64,000 nt of DNA from Kaistella sp. (lineage in GTDB: Bacteria > Bacteroidota > Bacteroidia > Flavobacteriales > Weeksellaceae), in contig JAIBEW010000027.1 in the NCBI GenBank assembly GCA_019459085.1, positions 124,001 to 188,000 on the forward strand, given 5' to 3'. The notes beneath the pieces are model-generated. The model saw nothing but the letters and a program-made list of their open reading frames with translations, searched no databases and was not told where the DNA came from. This document shows positions 33,207-42,318 of this stretch, in pieces. The position numbers and the translations under genes were made by a program. Each line of letters starts with the position of its first letter. Position 1 is the stretch's first letter.

Positions 33207-34244
33207 TTATTTGATGTATTCGGTTTTAAAAACTTCGTCATAATTATGAACGCAGTTGTTGATGAAACCCTGCTCTTCCATCCATTCGTCGCTGTACACT
33301 TTGGTAATATACCGTGAACCGTGGTCTGGGAAAATGGCAACAACCAAATCATCCTTAGAAAATGTATTGCTGTTTGCATACTGCAGAAGTCCCTGAACAA
33401 CGGCGCCTGTTGTATAGCCGCCCATAATAGCTTCCTTCAGGGCAATTTCACGGGTTCTGTACGCCGACATTTCGTCGTTAACTCTTACAAATTCATCAAT
33501 TTTATCAAATAGCAGGGCAGAAGGAATTAAATTCTTTCCCATTCCTTCGATTTGGTAAGGATGAATATCATCACTGTTAATTTTTCCGGTTTCATGAAAA
33601 CCTTTCAGTATTGAGCCTGAAGCATCAACACCAATTACCTTGATGTCCGGATTTTTTTCCTTTAAAAATTTTGCAGATCCTGAAAGCGTTCCGCCAGTGC
33701 CTGTACAGGCAAAAAGATGGGTAATTTTACCGTCGGTCTGCTCCCAGATTTCAGGTCCGGTTGTCCGGAAATGAGCATCAATATTAAGTTGGTTGAAGTA
33801 CTGATTGATGTAGATCGCATCCGGAGTTTCAGCGGCAATCTTTTTTGCGACTTCGTAATACGAACGCGGATCGTCGGCCGGAACATTTGCCGGACACACA
33901 TAAACCGTAGCTCCTAAAGCTTTTAAATAAGCAATTTTTTCCTTTTTGGTTTTATTGCTGACCGCAAGAATGCACTTGTAACCTTTGATAATGGAAACCA
34001 TGGCAATAGAAAAACCTGTATTGCCGGAAGTGGTTTCCACAATCGTAGAACCGGGTTTTAAAAGCCCGTTTTTTTCTGCAGCTTCAATAATATGGAATGC
34101 AATTCTATCTTTTGTAGAATGCCCCGGATTATGGGATTCTAACTTGGCGTATACGGTTGCTGGGATCTCCTTTGTAACGTTATTAAGTTTTACAAGTGGA
34201 GTATTCCCTATTAAACCAAGTATGTTGTCGTAAACATTAGTCAT
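33207..34244 (-). CDS. PLP-dependent beta-substitution enzyme; cysteine synthase family, possible cysteate synthase
   Basis: 345 residues, fold type II. PLP is held by Lys45 in 'NPGHSTKDRIAFH' and the phosphate loop 'TSGNTGFS' (73-77) follows. 'GTGGTLSGSAKFL' is the second glycine loop. Compared with ordinary cysteine synthases, His replaces the Gly and Thr the Val in the usual NPGGSVKDR, and a 30-residue C-terminal extension is present. It should exchange the beta-substituent of O-phospho- or O-acetylserine for a sulfur nucleophile; sulfite as nucleophile would give cysteate. The adjacent acyltransferase makes that the preferred guess. It ends in its own terminator, so the pair is adjacent but separately transcribed. 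The alternatives are cysteine synthase B or cystathionine synthase. Confidence 0.78.
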   Translation of the reverse strand: MTNVYDNILGLIGNTPLVKLNNVTKEIPATVYAKLESHNPGHSTKDRIAFHIIEAAEKNGLLKPGSTIVETTSGNTGFSIAMVSIIKGYKCILAVSNKTKKEKIAYLKALGATVYVCPANVPADDPRSYYEVAKKIAAETPDAIYINQYFNQLNIDAHFRTTGPEIWEQTDGKITHLFACTGTGGTLSGSAKFLKEKNPDIKVIGVDASGSILKGFHETGKINSDDIHPYQIEGMGKNLIPSALLFDKIDEFVRVNDEMSAYRTREIALKEAIMGGYTTGAVVQGLLQYANSNTFSKDDLVVAIFPDHGSRYITKVYSDEWMEEQGFINNCVHNYDEVFKTEYIK

Positions 34245-34462
34245 TGTTCATCAATTTCTCTAAAAAACTATCTGCGAAATTACTAAAAAAATAATTATTA
34301 ACAATATTTAACTTTTTTAATCTATATAAGATCGAAAAAAATAAATATTCCGAAATTCTAATTTCTGTGATTTTCAATTACTGAGCCAAATTCTGTAATT
34401 TTTAGAAAAAATCAAAATAATTATGAATGAAAAACCTTAATTTCGCAACAATTCACAATTTT

Positions 34463-37400
34463 ATGAAAAAATGGTCTTTTAAACTGTGGAATACCGTTCT
34501 GGGATGGGTGGTTTTCATCATTGCTTTTTTAACGTATTTATCAACGATCGAGCCGAATTTCAGTTTCTGGGACTGTGCCGAATACATTTCCTCGGCGGTA
34601 AAACTTGAGGTGACCCACGCGCCGGGAGCTGCACTTTTTCAGCTTGTTGGTGCGGTAGCTGCAATGTTGGCGTTCGGAAACGGTGATGATTATTCGGTGG
34701 TAATCAATGGCATGTCGGCACTTTTCAGTGCTTTAACAATTCTATTCCTGTTCTGGACCATTACTCATTTGGTGAGAAGACTTCTGGATAAAGATTTTGA
34801 GGATATCACTGTCCATCAGGAAATTTCTATTCTGTTTGCAGGTTTGGTAGGAGCTTTGGCATTTACCTTTTCAGATACATTTTGGTTTTCGGCAGTAGAA
34901 GGAGAAGTATACTCGATGGCCACCATGTTTATTGCGCTTTTGGTGTGGCTCGTAACCAAATGGGAAAATGAATACCACGATGCCGACAATGAAAGATGGA
35001 TTATTTTAATCTTCTTCATAATCGGCCTTTCTGTTGGGGTCCATATGATGTGTATGCTGGCTCTGCCTGCAGTTTGCTTCATTTATTACGCAAGAAATTA
35101 CGAGTTTACATGGAAGAGTTTTATCTGGGCAAATCTTATCACTTTAGTAATACTGGCGATTGTTTTTAAAGGAATTTTTCCTTTGATCATGACCCTTTTC
35201 GGAAAAATGGAAATTTTTGCAGTCAATGGAATCGGTCTCCCTTTTCATTCCGGAACTGTGATTTCCTTTATTATTTTGGTGGCTTTATGTTATTTCGGCA
35301 TCCGTTACGCAAAAAAAGCCAGGAAAAATATTTATCAAACCATTGCCCTGTCGGTCGTGTACATGATCATCGGTTTTTCATGCTGGATGGTGATTCCGAT
35401 CCGTGCCAATGCAAATCCTCCGATGAACCTTAACAATCCGGACAATGCAATTGGAATGCTGGATTATTACAACCGGGAACAGTACGGCGACTGGCCAACC
35501 TCTTACGGACAGAATTATACGGCCTATCTGGACTGGGACGGAATTCAGAAAAATGAAGACGGAAGTTTCAAGACCGATAAAACCGGTGATGTTTACGAAA
35601 AAGATGAAAAAACAGGAACTTACCTAAAAGTGGGTGAGCGTTTTAATTACGTTTTCAGCCTGAACCACGTGAGTCTGATGCCACGAATGTTCAACGAAGA
35701 TAAAGAGGTGATGGCCAATTACATGTCGATGTATGGAGCCCCGGATTTCTCCTATAATTATGATAACGAAGAAATTGCCGACAACCCGAAAGCCAAAGAG
35801 ATTTTTGAGGATCTTCGAAGAAAATATGAAGACGGAAGCATTAAAGTGCAGGATTATCTTGAATTTAAACCCTACCGTCTCATCAATATCCAAAGGCCAT
35901 CTCTTGGTCAGAATTTAAATTACTTTTTCGAGTTCCAGAACGGCTATTATTTTGCCCGTTACCTGATGTGGAACTTTGTCGGGAAACAGAACGACCTGGA
36001 AGGCAGCTGGGAAAATACAAAAGGCAACTGGATTTCCGGAATTTCGTTTATTGATAACGCGAGATTGGGAGATCAGAGTAAAATGCCGGAAAAATTCAGA
36101 AATGAAAGTACCGTCGCGTTCTTTTTCCTGCCTTTTCTTTTAGGACTCATCGGGTTTTTCTTCCAGCTGAATAAAGATTTCGGACGTTTCTATGCCATTC
36201 TTTCTCTGTTTGTGATCACCAGTGTGGGTATTATATTTTACACCGGAGTCAAACCTTTTGAACCCCGGGAGAGAGATTATGCGATGGTGGGCTCTTTTTA
36301 TGCCTTTTCCATTTGGATTGGTCTCGGCGCTGCAGCTATTTTGTGGTATCTGCAGACGAAAATAAAATCCAATGCCGTAAATATCGGTGCCGGTTTAATT
36401 TTGCTCGGTATTCCACTGATGATGGGCTTTAAAAATTACAATGTTCATGACAGAAGCGAAAGATATACGGCGTATGATTATGCCCATTCGGTGCTGAAAT
36501 CGCTTCCAACAGATGGTATTCTGTTTGTTTATGGCGACAATGATACGTATCCGGTTTGGGGCATGCAGGAAACTTCAGGTCTTCGCGATGATGTGAAAGT
36601 GGTGAATTTCACGCTTCTTTCAACACCGTGGAATATTGACCAGGTGAAAAGAAGAACCTACAACTCGAGACCGGTTCCCAGTTCCTTGACGCACGACGAA
36701 TACCGCGACGGAACCAATGATCAGGTGTATCTGATGAGCAAAGAAGACTGGGAAAATGTTTTTTCCAATTTAAAAGAACAGGGCGCTCCCGATGATGCGA
36801 TGGCCGAATTCCAGAAATACCTTACAAAAGATTCCATGACCATGAAGGAAGCGGTGAATTTTTTAAGATATAAATCGGAATCGAAAGATGAGATCCTTAA
36901 AATGCTTTTCGGTGAAGAGCGTTACGCGAAAAACAATATTCTACCGGTAAGCAAATTCGTATTGCCCGTGAATAAAGCAAATGCAGTAAAATCCGGAATT
37001 ATCAAAGCCTCAGATCTGGGAAGTACCGTGGATCATATTGTGATTGATTATAAAGGAAATACCATGTTCAAGAACAATCTCATGATGCTGGATATTTTAG
37101 CCCATTTCGACTGGAAAAGGCCTATTAATTTCTCTACCGGAGGAATTTACGACAGCGAAAATATTTTTTATCTGGATGATTACCTTCAGTACGACGGATT
37201 CAGTTACCGACTAGTGCCTATTAAAACCGAACCGACGGAAGACGGAGAAATGGGTCGCGTAGATGGAAATTCTCTTTACAATATTGTAAAAAATTATAAA
37301 TGGGGCAATTTCAAGGATCTGGATGTTCATTTTGATGAAACGGCAACCTCGAATATTGTGAGTTACCGCAGTTCGGCGAGCAGAGCGGCAGAAGCGCTGG

Positions 37401-37948
37401 CTTTATCCGGTCAGAAACAGAAAGCCATTGAAATCCTGGATCTTGCCAACCGCGAAATTCCGATTTCAAAATTCAACGATGCCCGTTCTTTAAGTTCGAT
37501 TGTTTACGGTTACATTGTTGCCGGTCAGGAACAGAAAGGACTTCAGCTTGCTGAAAAACTTAAAAAAGACATTTTCGAAGAGTACGATTACTACAGCAGT
37601 CTGCCGCCTGAAGATCAGTCAAATGTTTCCAGAGTCATGCGAACCAAGCCCTTTGAATATTCATTGATTGTCGGCGCGGTTTCAAATGCGTACAAGAAAA
37701 TCGGACAGAATGATAAAGGATACACCTACCTGGTAAAATCCATTGAGCCTGTGGACAAAAGATTCAATAACTTTATCAAAGACCTCGAAATCATGGGCAG
37801 CGAAAAAGCTTACAAAGAATCGGAAAATGTGCAGAAAATCACTCCGTTCTATCAGTATCTTTTTGAAGTGATGAAGCCTTACGACACCACCTATGCAAAA
37901 GAAAAGGAGCATCAGATTACCACTTCAATTATGAAGGCTACGCAATAG
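34463..37948 (+). CDS. DUF2723 / TMEM260-like GT-C membrane glycosyltransferase (O-mannosyltransferase family)
   Basis: 1161 residues from the ATG at 34463 (an ATG 36 bases upstream is in frame; the second start begins right before the first helix). The N-terminal half has about 12 membrane helices and the family signature 'TYLSTIEPNFSFWDCAEYISSAVKLEVTHAPGAALFQL', with the acidic Asp-Cys-Ala-Glu motif typical of GT-C catalytic loops. The soluble C-terminal 450 residues include 'FVYGDNDTYPVWGMQE' and TPR-like helices. The family is proposed to mannosylate Ser/Thr of exported proteins, matching known O-glycosylation in Bacteroidota. It ends in a strong terminator. The family call is sure; donor and acceptor are not shown. 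Confidence 0.88.
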   Translation: MKKWSFKLWNTVLGWVVFIIAFLTYLSTIEPNFSFWDCAEYISSAVKLEVTHAPGAALFQLVGAVAAMLAFGNGDDYSVVINGMSALFSALTILFLFWTITHLVRRLLDKDFEDITVHQEISILFAGLVGALAFTFSDTFWFSAVEGEVYSMATMFIALLVWLVTKWENEYHDADNERWIILIFFIIGLSVGVHMMCMLALPAVCFIYYARNYEFTWKSFIWANLITLVILAIVFKGIFPLIMTLFGKMEIFAVNGIGLPFHSGTVISFIILVALCYFGIRYAKKARKNIYQTIALSVVYMIIGFSCWMVIPIRANANPPMNLNNPDNAIGMLDYYNREQYGDWPTSYGQNYTAYLDWDGIQKNEDGSFKTDKTGDVYEKDEKTGTYLKVGERFNYVFSLNHVSLMPRMFNEDKEVMANYMSMYGAPDFSYNYDNEEIADNPKAKEIFEDLRRKYEDGSIKVQDYLEFKPYRLINIQRPSLGQNLNYFFEFQNGYYFARYLMWNFVGKQNDLEGSWENTKGNWISGISFIDNARLGDQSKMPEKFRNESTVAFFFLPFLLGLIGFFFQLNKDFGRFYAILSLFVITSVGIIFYTGVKPFEPRERDYAMVGSFYAFSIWIGLGAAAILWYLQTKIKSNAVNIGAGLILLGIPLMMGFKNYNVHDRSERYTAYDYAHSVLKSLPTDGILFVYGDNDTYPVWGMQETSGLRDDVKVVNFTLLSTPWNIDQVKRRTYNSRPVPSSLTHDEYRDGTNDQVYLMSKEDWENVFSNLKEQGAPDDAMAEFQKYLTKDSMTMKEAVNFLRYKSESKDEILKMLFGEERYAKNNILPVSKFVLPVNKANAVKSGIIKASDLGSTVDHIVIDYKGNTMFKNNLMMLDILAHFDWKRPINFSTGGIYDSENIFYLDDYLQYDGFSYRLVPIKTEPTEDGEMGRVDGNSLYNIVKNYKWGNFKDLDVHFDETATSNIVSYRSSASRAAEALALSGQKQKAIEILDLANREIPISKFNDARSLSSIVYGYIVAGQEQKGLQLAEKLKKDIFEEYDYYSSLPPEDQSNVSRVMRTKPFEYSLIVGAVSNAYKKIGQNDKGYTYLVKSIEPVDKRFNNFIKDLEIMGSEKAYKESENVQKITPFYQYLFEVMKPYDTTYAKEKEHQITTSIMKATQ

Positions 37949-37971
37949 CATTCAAACCTTAAAAATCATAT

Positions 37972-37997
37972 AAAAACGGGCAGATTGTCCGTTTTTT
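37972..37997 (+). terminator. terminator of the DUF2723 gene
   Basis: Arms AAAAACGGGCA and TGTCCGTTTTT with a 3-base loop and one G-T wobble, followed by more T. It lies 24 bases after the stop. Confidence 0.75.
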
Positions 37998-38002
37998 TGT
38001 CA

Positions 38003-38010
38003 TATTTTTG
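38003..38010 (+). promoter_or_regulatory. -7 box TATTTTTG before the DUF1697 gene
   Basis: Exact TAnnTTTG match directly after the previous terminator, 48 bases before the ATG at 38059. Confidence 0.5.
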
Positions 38011-38058
38011 GGAGAGAAAATGAAAAGTAAAGCCTTCTTAAGAAATAATTAAACTGAA

Positions 38059-38589
38059 ATGATGAAATATTGTGCATTTCTGCGTGGAGTGAATGTCAAC
38101 GGAACTTCCATGAAAATGGCAGAAGTTTGCAAAGTATTTACGGATGCAGGTTTGAGTAATGTTTCCTCAGTTCTCGCGACCGGCAATATCCTTTTTTCCT
38201 CTTCCGAAAAAGTTCAGGAACTGAAGAAAACTCTGGAAAAAGCGATGTCGGAGTATTTTAACTACGACGCATTTCTTTTCATCAAATCCGAAAATGAAGT
38301 AGCGCAAATGACGGAAGGCAATCCTTTTGAAAAATCCGAAAATCACCACATTTATATTTTTACAGGAACAGAAGGCATTGAAAAAATCCTGCTGGATGAA
38401 TTTCTGATTGCTGCAAAAACGGAATCGGAAAAAGGGGAAGTGGTTGGAGAAACTTTTTACTGGCAGGTCCCGAAAGGCGACACGCTGGGTTCTTCTTTCG
38501 GAAAAATCTTGGGAAAAAAATCCCTGAAAGATAAAATGACCAGCCGCAACCTCAATACGATTGAAAAAATACTCAAAAAATTTCAGTAA
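38059..38589 (+). CDS. DUF1697 protein
   Basis: 176 residues. The N-terminus 'YCAFLRGVNVNGTSMKMAEVCKVFTDAGLSNVSSVLATGNILFSS' is the DUF1697 signature, and the C-terminal 'LKDKMTSRNLNTIEKILKKF' is also conserved. It is a small soluble alpha/beta protein with no known function. ATGs at 38059 and 38062 are adjacent and equivalent. Confidence 0.9.
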   Translation: MMKYCAFLRGVNVNGTSMKMAEVCKVFTDAGLSNVSSVLATGNILFSSSEKVQELKKTLEKAMSEYFNYDAFLFIKSENEVAQMTEGNPFEKSENHHIYIFTGTEGIEKILLDEFLIAAKTESEKGEVVGETFYWQVPKGDTLGSSFGKILGKKSLKDKMTSRNLNTIEKILKKFQ

Positions 38590-38642
38590 ATTCATCTCTT
38601 CAAAAAGACAATCTGTACTCAAAATAATAGCCAAAAAATCAA

Positions 38643-39452
38643 ATGATTCAGTATTTAGACAACATCCACCACAAGAATTCCAGAAACTTTTTCCTCATTG
38701 CCGGTCCCTGCATTATTGAAGGGGAGGACATGGCTTTGAAAATTGCCGAAAAAATTATTGAAATCACCAATAAATATGAAATTCCGTACATTTTTAAAGG
38801 GAGTTTCAAGAAAGCAAACCGCAGCCGAGTGGACAGTTTCACAACGATTGGCGAAGAAAAATCGCTTGAAATTCTGAAAAAAGTTGGGGAAACATTCAAT
38901 ATTCCTACGACAACCGATATTCATGAAAATGATCACGCTGCCTTGGCTGCAAATTATGTTGATGTGCTTCAGATTCCGGCTTTTTTGGTTCGTCAGACCG
39001 ATCTTTTGGTCGCAGCTGCCAAAACAGGAAAATGTGTGACCCTGAAAAAGGGCCAGTTTCTTTCTCCCGAATCGATGAAGTTTGCTGTTGAAAAAGTCCA
39101 TGATTCCGGAAATATAAAAACTGCGATTATTGAACGCGGAAATTCCTTCGGTTATACCGATTTGGTTGTGGATTTCAGAGGAATCCCAACGATGCGGAAT
39201 TACGCTCCGGTTATTTTGGATGTTACGCATTCGCTGCAGCAGCCCAACCAAAATTCCGGCGTGACAGGCGGGCGACCGGAACTCATTGAAACCATTGCCA
39301 AAGCCGGAATTGCGGTAGGAGCAGACGGACTTTTCATTGAAACCCATCCGGATCCAAGCTGCGCGCTTTCAGACGGGGCAAACATGCTGCAGCTGGATAA
39401 ACTCGAAGATCTGCTCCAGAAACTGACCAGAATCCGCGAAGCGATTTTATAA
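38643..39452 (+). CDS. kdsA: 3-deoxy-D-manno-octulosonate 8-phosphate synthase
   Basis: 269 residues. 'FLIAGPCIIEGEDMALKIAEKI' at the N-terminus, 'GSFKKANRSRVDSF', 'TTTDIHENDHA', 'GQFLSPESMKFAVEKV' and 'FIETHPDPSCALSDGANML' are the conserved KDO8P-synthase segments. It condenses arabinose 5-phosphate with phosphoenolpyruvate to give KDO-8-phosphate for lipopolysaccharide core synthesis. No other KDO gene is present in the window. Confidence 0.97.
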   Translation: MIQYLDNIHHKNSRNFFLIAGPCIIEGEDMALKIAEKIIEITNKYEIPYIFKGSFKKANRSRVDSFTTIGEEKSLEILKKVGETFNIPTTTDIHENDHAALAANYVDVLQIPAFLVRQTDLLVAAAKTGKCVTLKKGQFLSPESMKFAVEKVHDSGNIKTAIIERGNSFGYTDLVVDFRGIPTMRNYAPVILDVTHSLQQPNQNSGVTGGRPELIETIAKAGIAVGADGLFIETHPDPSCALSDGANMLQLDKLEDLLQKLTRIREAIL

Positions 39453-39490
39453 TCCAAAATTTTCTTACATTTAGCTCTAAAATTTTCAGG

Positions 39491-41686
39491 TTGAAAAAAT
39501 TTATATATTTTCCGGCTTTATTACTTCCGGCCATGCTATTCTCCCAAAATGATTCGGTGAGAACTTCAGACATCCAGGAAGTGGTGTTTCAGAAAAAAGG
39601 CAGCCCACGCAGCAACGATCTTACTGCGGTAAGCATTTCGGCAAAAGACGCCAAAAATGTTGCATCGCTTTCGGGGGGAATTGAAGGGCTTATTAAAACT
39701 TTGCCTTCGGTGAATTCCAATACCGAACTTTCTTCCCAATATATGGTTCGCGGCGGAAATTATGATGAAAACCTGATTTACATCAACGATATTGAGATTT
39801 ACCGGCCATTTCTGATCAGAAATTCCATGCAGGAAGGGATGAGCATCATCAATCCCGATATGGTTTCTACGGTGAATTTTTCAGCCGGTGGTTTCGAAGC
39901 CAAATACGGAGACAAAATGTCTTCAGCACTGAATATTTATTACCGTCAACCAGAAAAATTTGAACTTTCAGGCGAAGCCAGTTTAATAGGAGGGAGGCTG
40001 ACAGCGGGTTTTGGCACCGACAATAAGAAAGTAAATGCGCTTTTTTCGGCACGCTACCGGAATACTAATCTCGTTTTAAACACGCTGAAAGAGGATACTG
40101 ACTTTAATCCAAAGTATATGGATTTTCAGTCCTATATCAATTATCACATTACACCGAAATTCTCTCTGTCATTCATTGGCTATTACTCGGACAACGCGTA
40201 TGATATGATTCCGAAACAGAAGGAAGTTGATTTCGGTTCACTGCTTACGCCGCTTACACTGACTGTTTATTACGACGGAAAGGAGGAAGACAAGTACAAA
40301 AACATGATGGGAACCTTCTCCATGAACTATAAACCGAGTGATAAATGGAGGTTTACGCTGGACAGTTTCGCGTATCAGAACCGTGAACGAGAATATTATT
40401 CCATTGCTTCCGCATATCTTCTGCAGACTTTTGATCCGATCACCGGTGATCCGATTACGTCTTATGATGTTGGCGGACAGATTGAACACGCCAGAAACGA
40501 TTTACAGGTAAAAACCTATGGCGCACAGTTTAAAACCCGATTTTCGCCGAATATTAATACCGATATTGAGGTTGGCTTCAAATATGAAAAAGAAAATCTA
40601 CAGGATTTCACCAACGAATGGAAGCTCGTAGATTCCATCGGTTACAGTACACCGAGAGATTTTGTGAATCCGGGAACGCTTGATCCTTCGGCGCTGGATC
40701 TTTATTATTCCATTTCCGGGAAAAATCATATTGAACCCACCAGAATTTCTGCATACGCACAATATTCAACAAAATTTTTCCTCGGAACTACCAAAGCTTT
40801 TGTAAATGCAGGAGCACGGGTTTCGCACTGGGATTTTAATGATGAAACCATTTTTTCTCCGCGTGCGCAGTTCGCACTGAAACCTGACTGGAAGGCAGAC
40901 ATGCTGTTCCGTTTGTCCGGCGGAGTTTATTATCAGGCACCTTTCTACAAGGAAATTAAAGATCTCGACGGGAATTTTAACCCAAATATTATTTCTCAGC
41001 GTTCAATTCAGATGATTCTGGCCAATGATTATGAATTTTTCATGTATGACAGGCCGTTTAAACTGACTACCGAAGCGTATTATAAAAAGATGGATCATCT
41101 GATTCCTTATTATATGGATAATGTAAGAGTCCGTTATACAGGAAAAAACAATTCAGAAGGTTATGCATACGGTATTGACACCAGACTTTTCGGAGAATTT
41201 GTTCCGGGAATTGATTCATGGCTTTCAGCGAGTTATGCTCGAGTTTTTGAAAACATTGACGGCCGAGGAGAACTTCCTCGTCCGACTGACCAACGCTTCA
41301 GGTTTGCCCTTTTTTACCAGGATTATATGCCAAGATTCCCGAAAATGCGGGTAAATCTTACAGGAACTTACGGAATGGGATTACCGAACGGAGCACCAAT
41401 TTTCAGTGATCCATATGAATTCCGCAGAAATCTGCCTTCTTATAAAAGAGTTGATCTCGGACTCTCTTATGTATTCATCGATCCGAAAGAAAAAAATCAG
41501 GCCTGGGGTTTCTGGGAAAGTTTTGAGGAACTTACTTTAGGCGTTCAGGTTTTCAATGCGTTCAACATCAACAATACGGTCGCTAACCAATGGATCACCG
41601 ATGTGAACACGAATTACATTTATCCGGTTCCGGTGCGTTTAACAGGCAGATTCTTCAATGTGAAACTGGAATTTAAGATAAAATAG
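39491..41686 (+). CDS. TonB-dependent outer-membrane receptor
   Basis: 731 residues starting at TTG (39491). The signal peptide 'KKFIYFPALLLPAMLFSQ' begins right after it, and no upstream ATG is in frame. The plug domain occupies about residues 28-150 ('DIQEVVFQKK', 'SSQYMVRGGNYDENLIYINDIEIYRPF'), and the rest is a 22-strand-type beta barrel with alternating hydrophobic strands. The N-terminal carboxypeptidase-like domain seen in many Bacteroidota receptors is absent. No SusD partner follows, so it is probably a siderophore, vitamin or metal receptor and not a polysaccharide SusC. The substrate is unknown. Confidence 0.9.
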   Translation: MKKFIYFPALLLPAMLFSQNDSVRTSDIQEVVFQKKGSPRSNDLTAVSISAKDAKNVASLSGGIEGLIKTLPSVNSNTELSSQYMVRGGNYDENLIYINDIEIYRPFLIRNSMQEGMSIINPDMVSTVNFSAGGFEAKYGDKMSSALNIYYRQPEKFELSGEASLIGGRLTAGFGTDNKKVNALFSARYRNTNLVLNTLKEDTDFNPKYMDFQSYINYHITPKFSLSFIGYYSDNAYDMIPKQKEVDFGSLLTPLTLTVYYDGKEEDKYKNMMGTFSMNYKPSDKWRFTLDSFAYQNREREYYSIASAYLLQTFDPITGDPITSYDVGGQIEHARNDLQVKTYGAQFKTRFSPNINTDIEVGFKYEKENLQDFTNEWKLVDSIGYSTPRDFVNPGTLDPSALDLYYSISGKNHIEPTRISAYAQYSTKFFLGTTKAFVNAGARVSHWDFNDETIFSPRAQFALKPDWKADMLFRLSGGVYYQAPFYKEIKDLDGNFNPNIISQRSIQMILANDYEFFMYDRPFKLTTEAYYKKMDHLIPYYMDNVRVRYTGKNNSEGYAYGIDTRLFGEFVPGIDSWLSASYARVFENIDGRGELPRPTDQRFRFALFYQDYMPRFPKMRVNLTGTYGMGLPNGAPIFSDPYEFRRNLPSYKRVDLGLSYVFIDPKEKNQAWGFWESFEELTLGVQVFNAFNINNTVANQWITDVNTNYIYPVPVRLTGRFFNVKLEFKIK

Positions 41687-42318
41687 ATTCCGGTTTCGGC
41701 AATGAAAATGTATTAGAATAATCTCAAATATCCAGTTTGATTGCTTTTATCGACATTGGAGGTTTAATTCAATTAAAGAAAGCTGAAATATTTTCAATTT
41801 AACATAATATAAATTATAGGACATTTTAAAGTATTGGTATTAGCGTTAATTGTATATTCTTCACGCCCGAAATATCGTAATCAATGCTCCTTAAACGGTT
41901 GTTAATTCTATACCTTTTCTTCAAAGAAAATCCTGGGGCCGATTCTCAGCGATTAGAAATTCAGAAAAGCGTTTACCTTCGTTAAAAACTTCTTGAAGTT
42001 TACTATAATTAAAAATTTTGATTTATTATTAAGTTTCTGTTGAAGCTCAGCAAAAATTTCTGCTCAAAATATCTACACAGTTTAATTAAAGTCAGTTGAA
42101 CTCAACGCAAAATATTTAAGTAATCGTCAGGAAAACTTTGCCTTGCAACCCTCAGAAAAATCAACTGTAAAAACAATTATTGAAAATTGAAATGTTGGCA
42201 GATCTCAATGCAAAAGTTCTCAGCAATAAAATCCATGGCAATATTTAAACTTAACATAATAACCGCCTTTCAATGGTTCGATAATTTTTTAATATCTTTA
42301 AATACTAAATTTTTACCT
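41687..42318. other. 632-base spacer without a supported gene
   Basis: AT-rich stretch between the TonB receptor and a lipoprotein gene. An open frame reads through 42187-42318 in phase with the lipoprotein, but its residues do not form a signal peptide and the lipoprotein's own start at 42319 is clear. No tRNA, long repeat, terminator or intact promoter was seen. On the minus strand a 31-codon open stretch (about 41837-41929) resembles nothing convincing. It may be a decayed gene or hold a small RNA. Confidence 0.5.

Noticed and set aside
38020-38052. 10-codon ORF between the -7 box and the DUF1697 ATG
   Set aside because: Too short to support, no hairpin follows, and nothing indicates translational control of DUF1697.
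38655-39347. 230-codon open frame antisense to kdsA
   Set aside because: kdsA carries all its conserved motifs on the plus strand. The antisense product has no recognisable domain.
41837-41929. Short minus-strand stretch NNRLRSIDYDISG resembling the start of REP-associated transposases
   Set aside because: The resemblance is limited to about a dozen residues, the frame stops soon after, and no catalytic His-x-His or Tyr motif is present.
42187-42318. In-frame upstream extension of the lipoprotein gene
   Set aside because: It would hide the signal peptide and lipobox behind 44 extra residues; the ATG at 42319 gives an ordinary lipoprotein.
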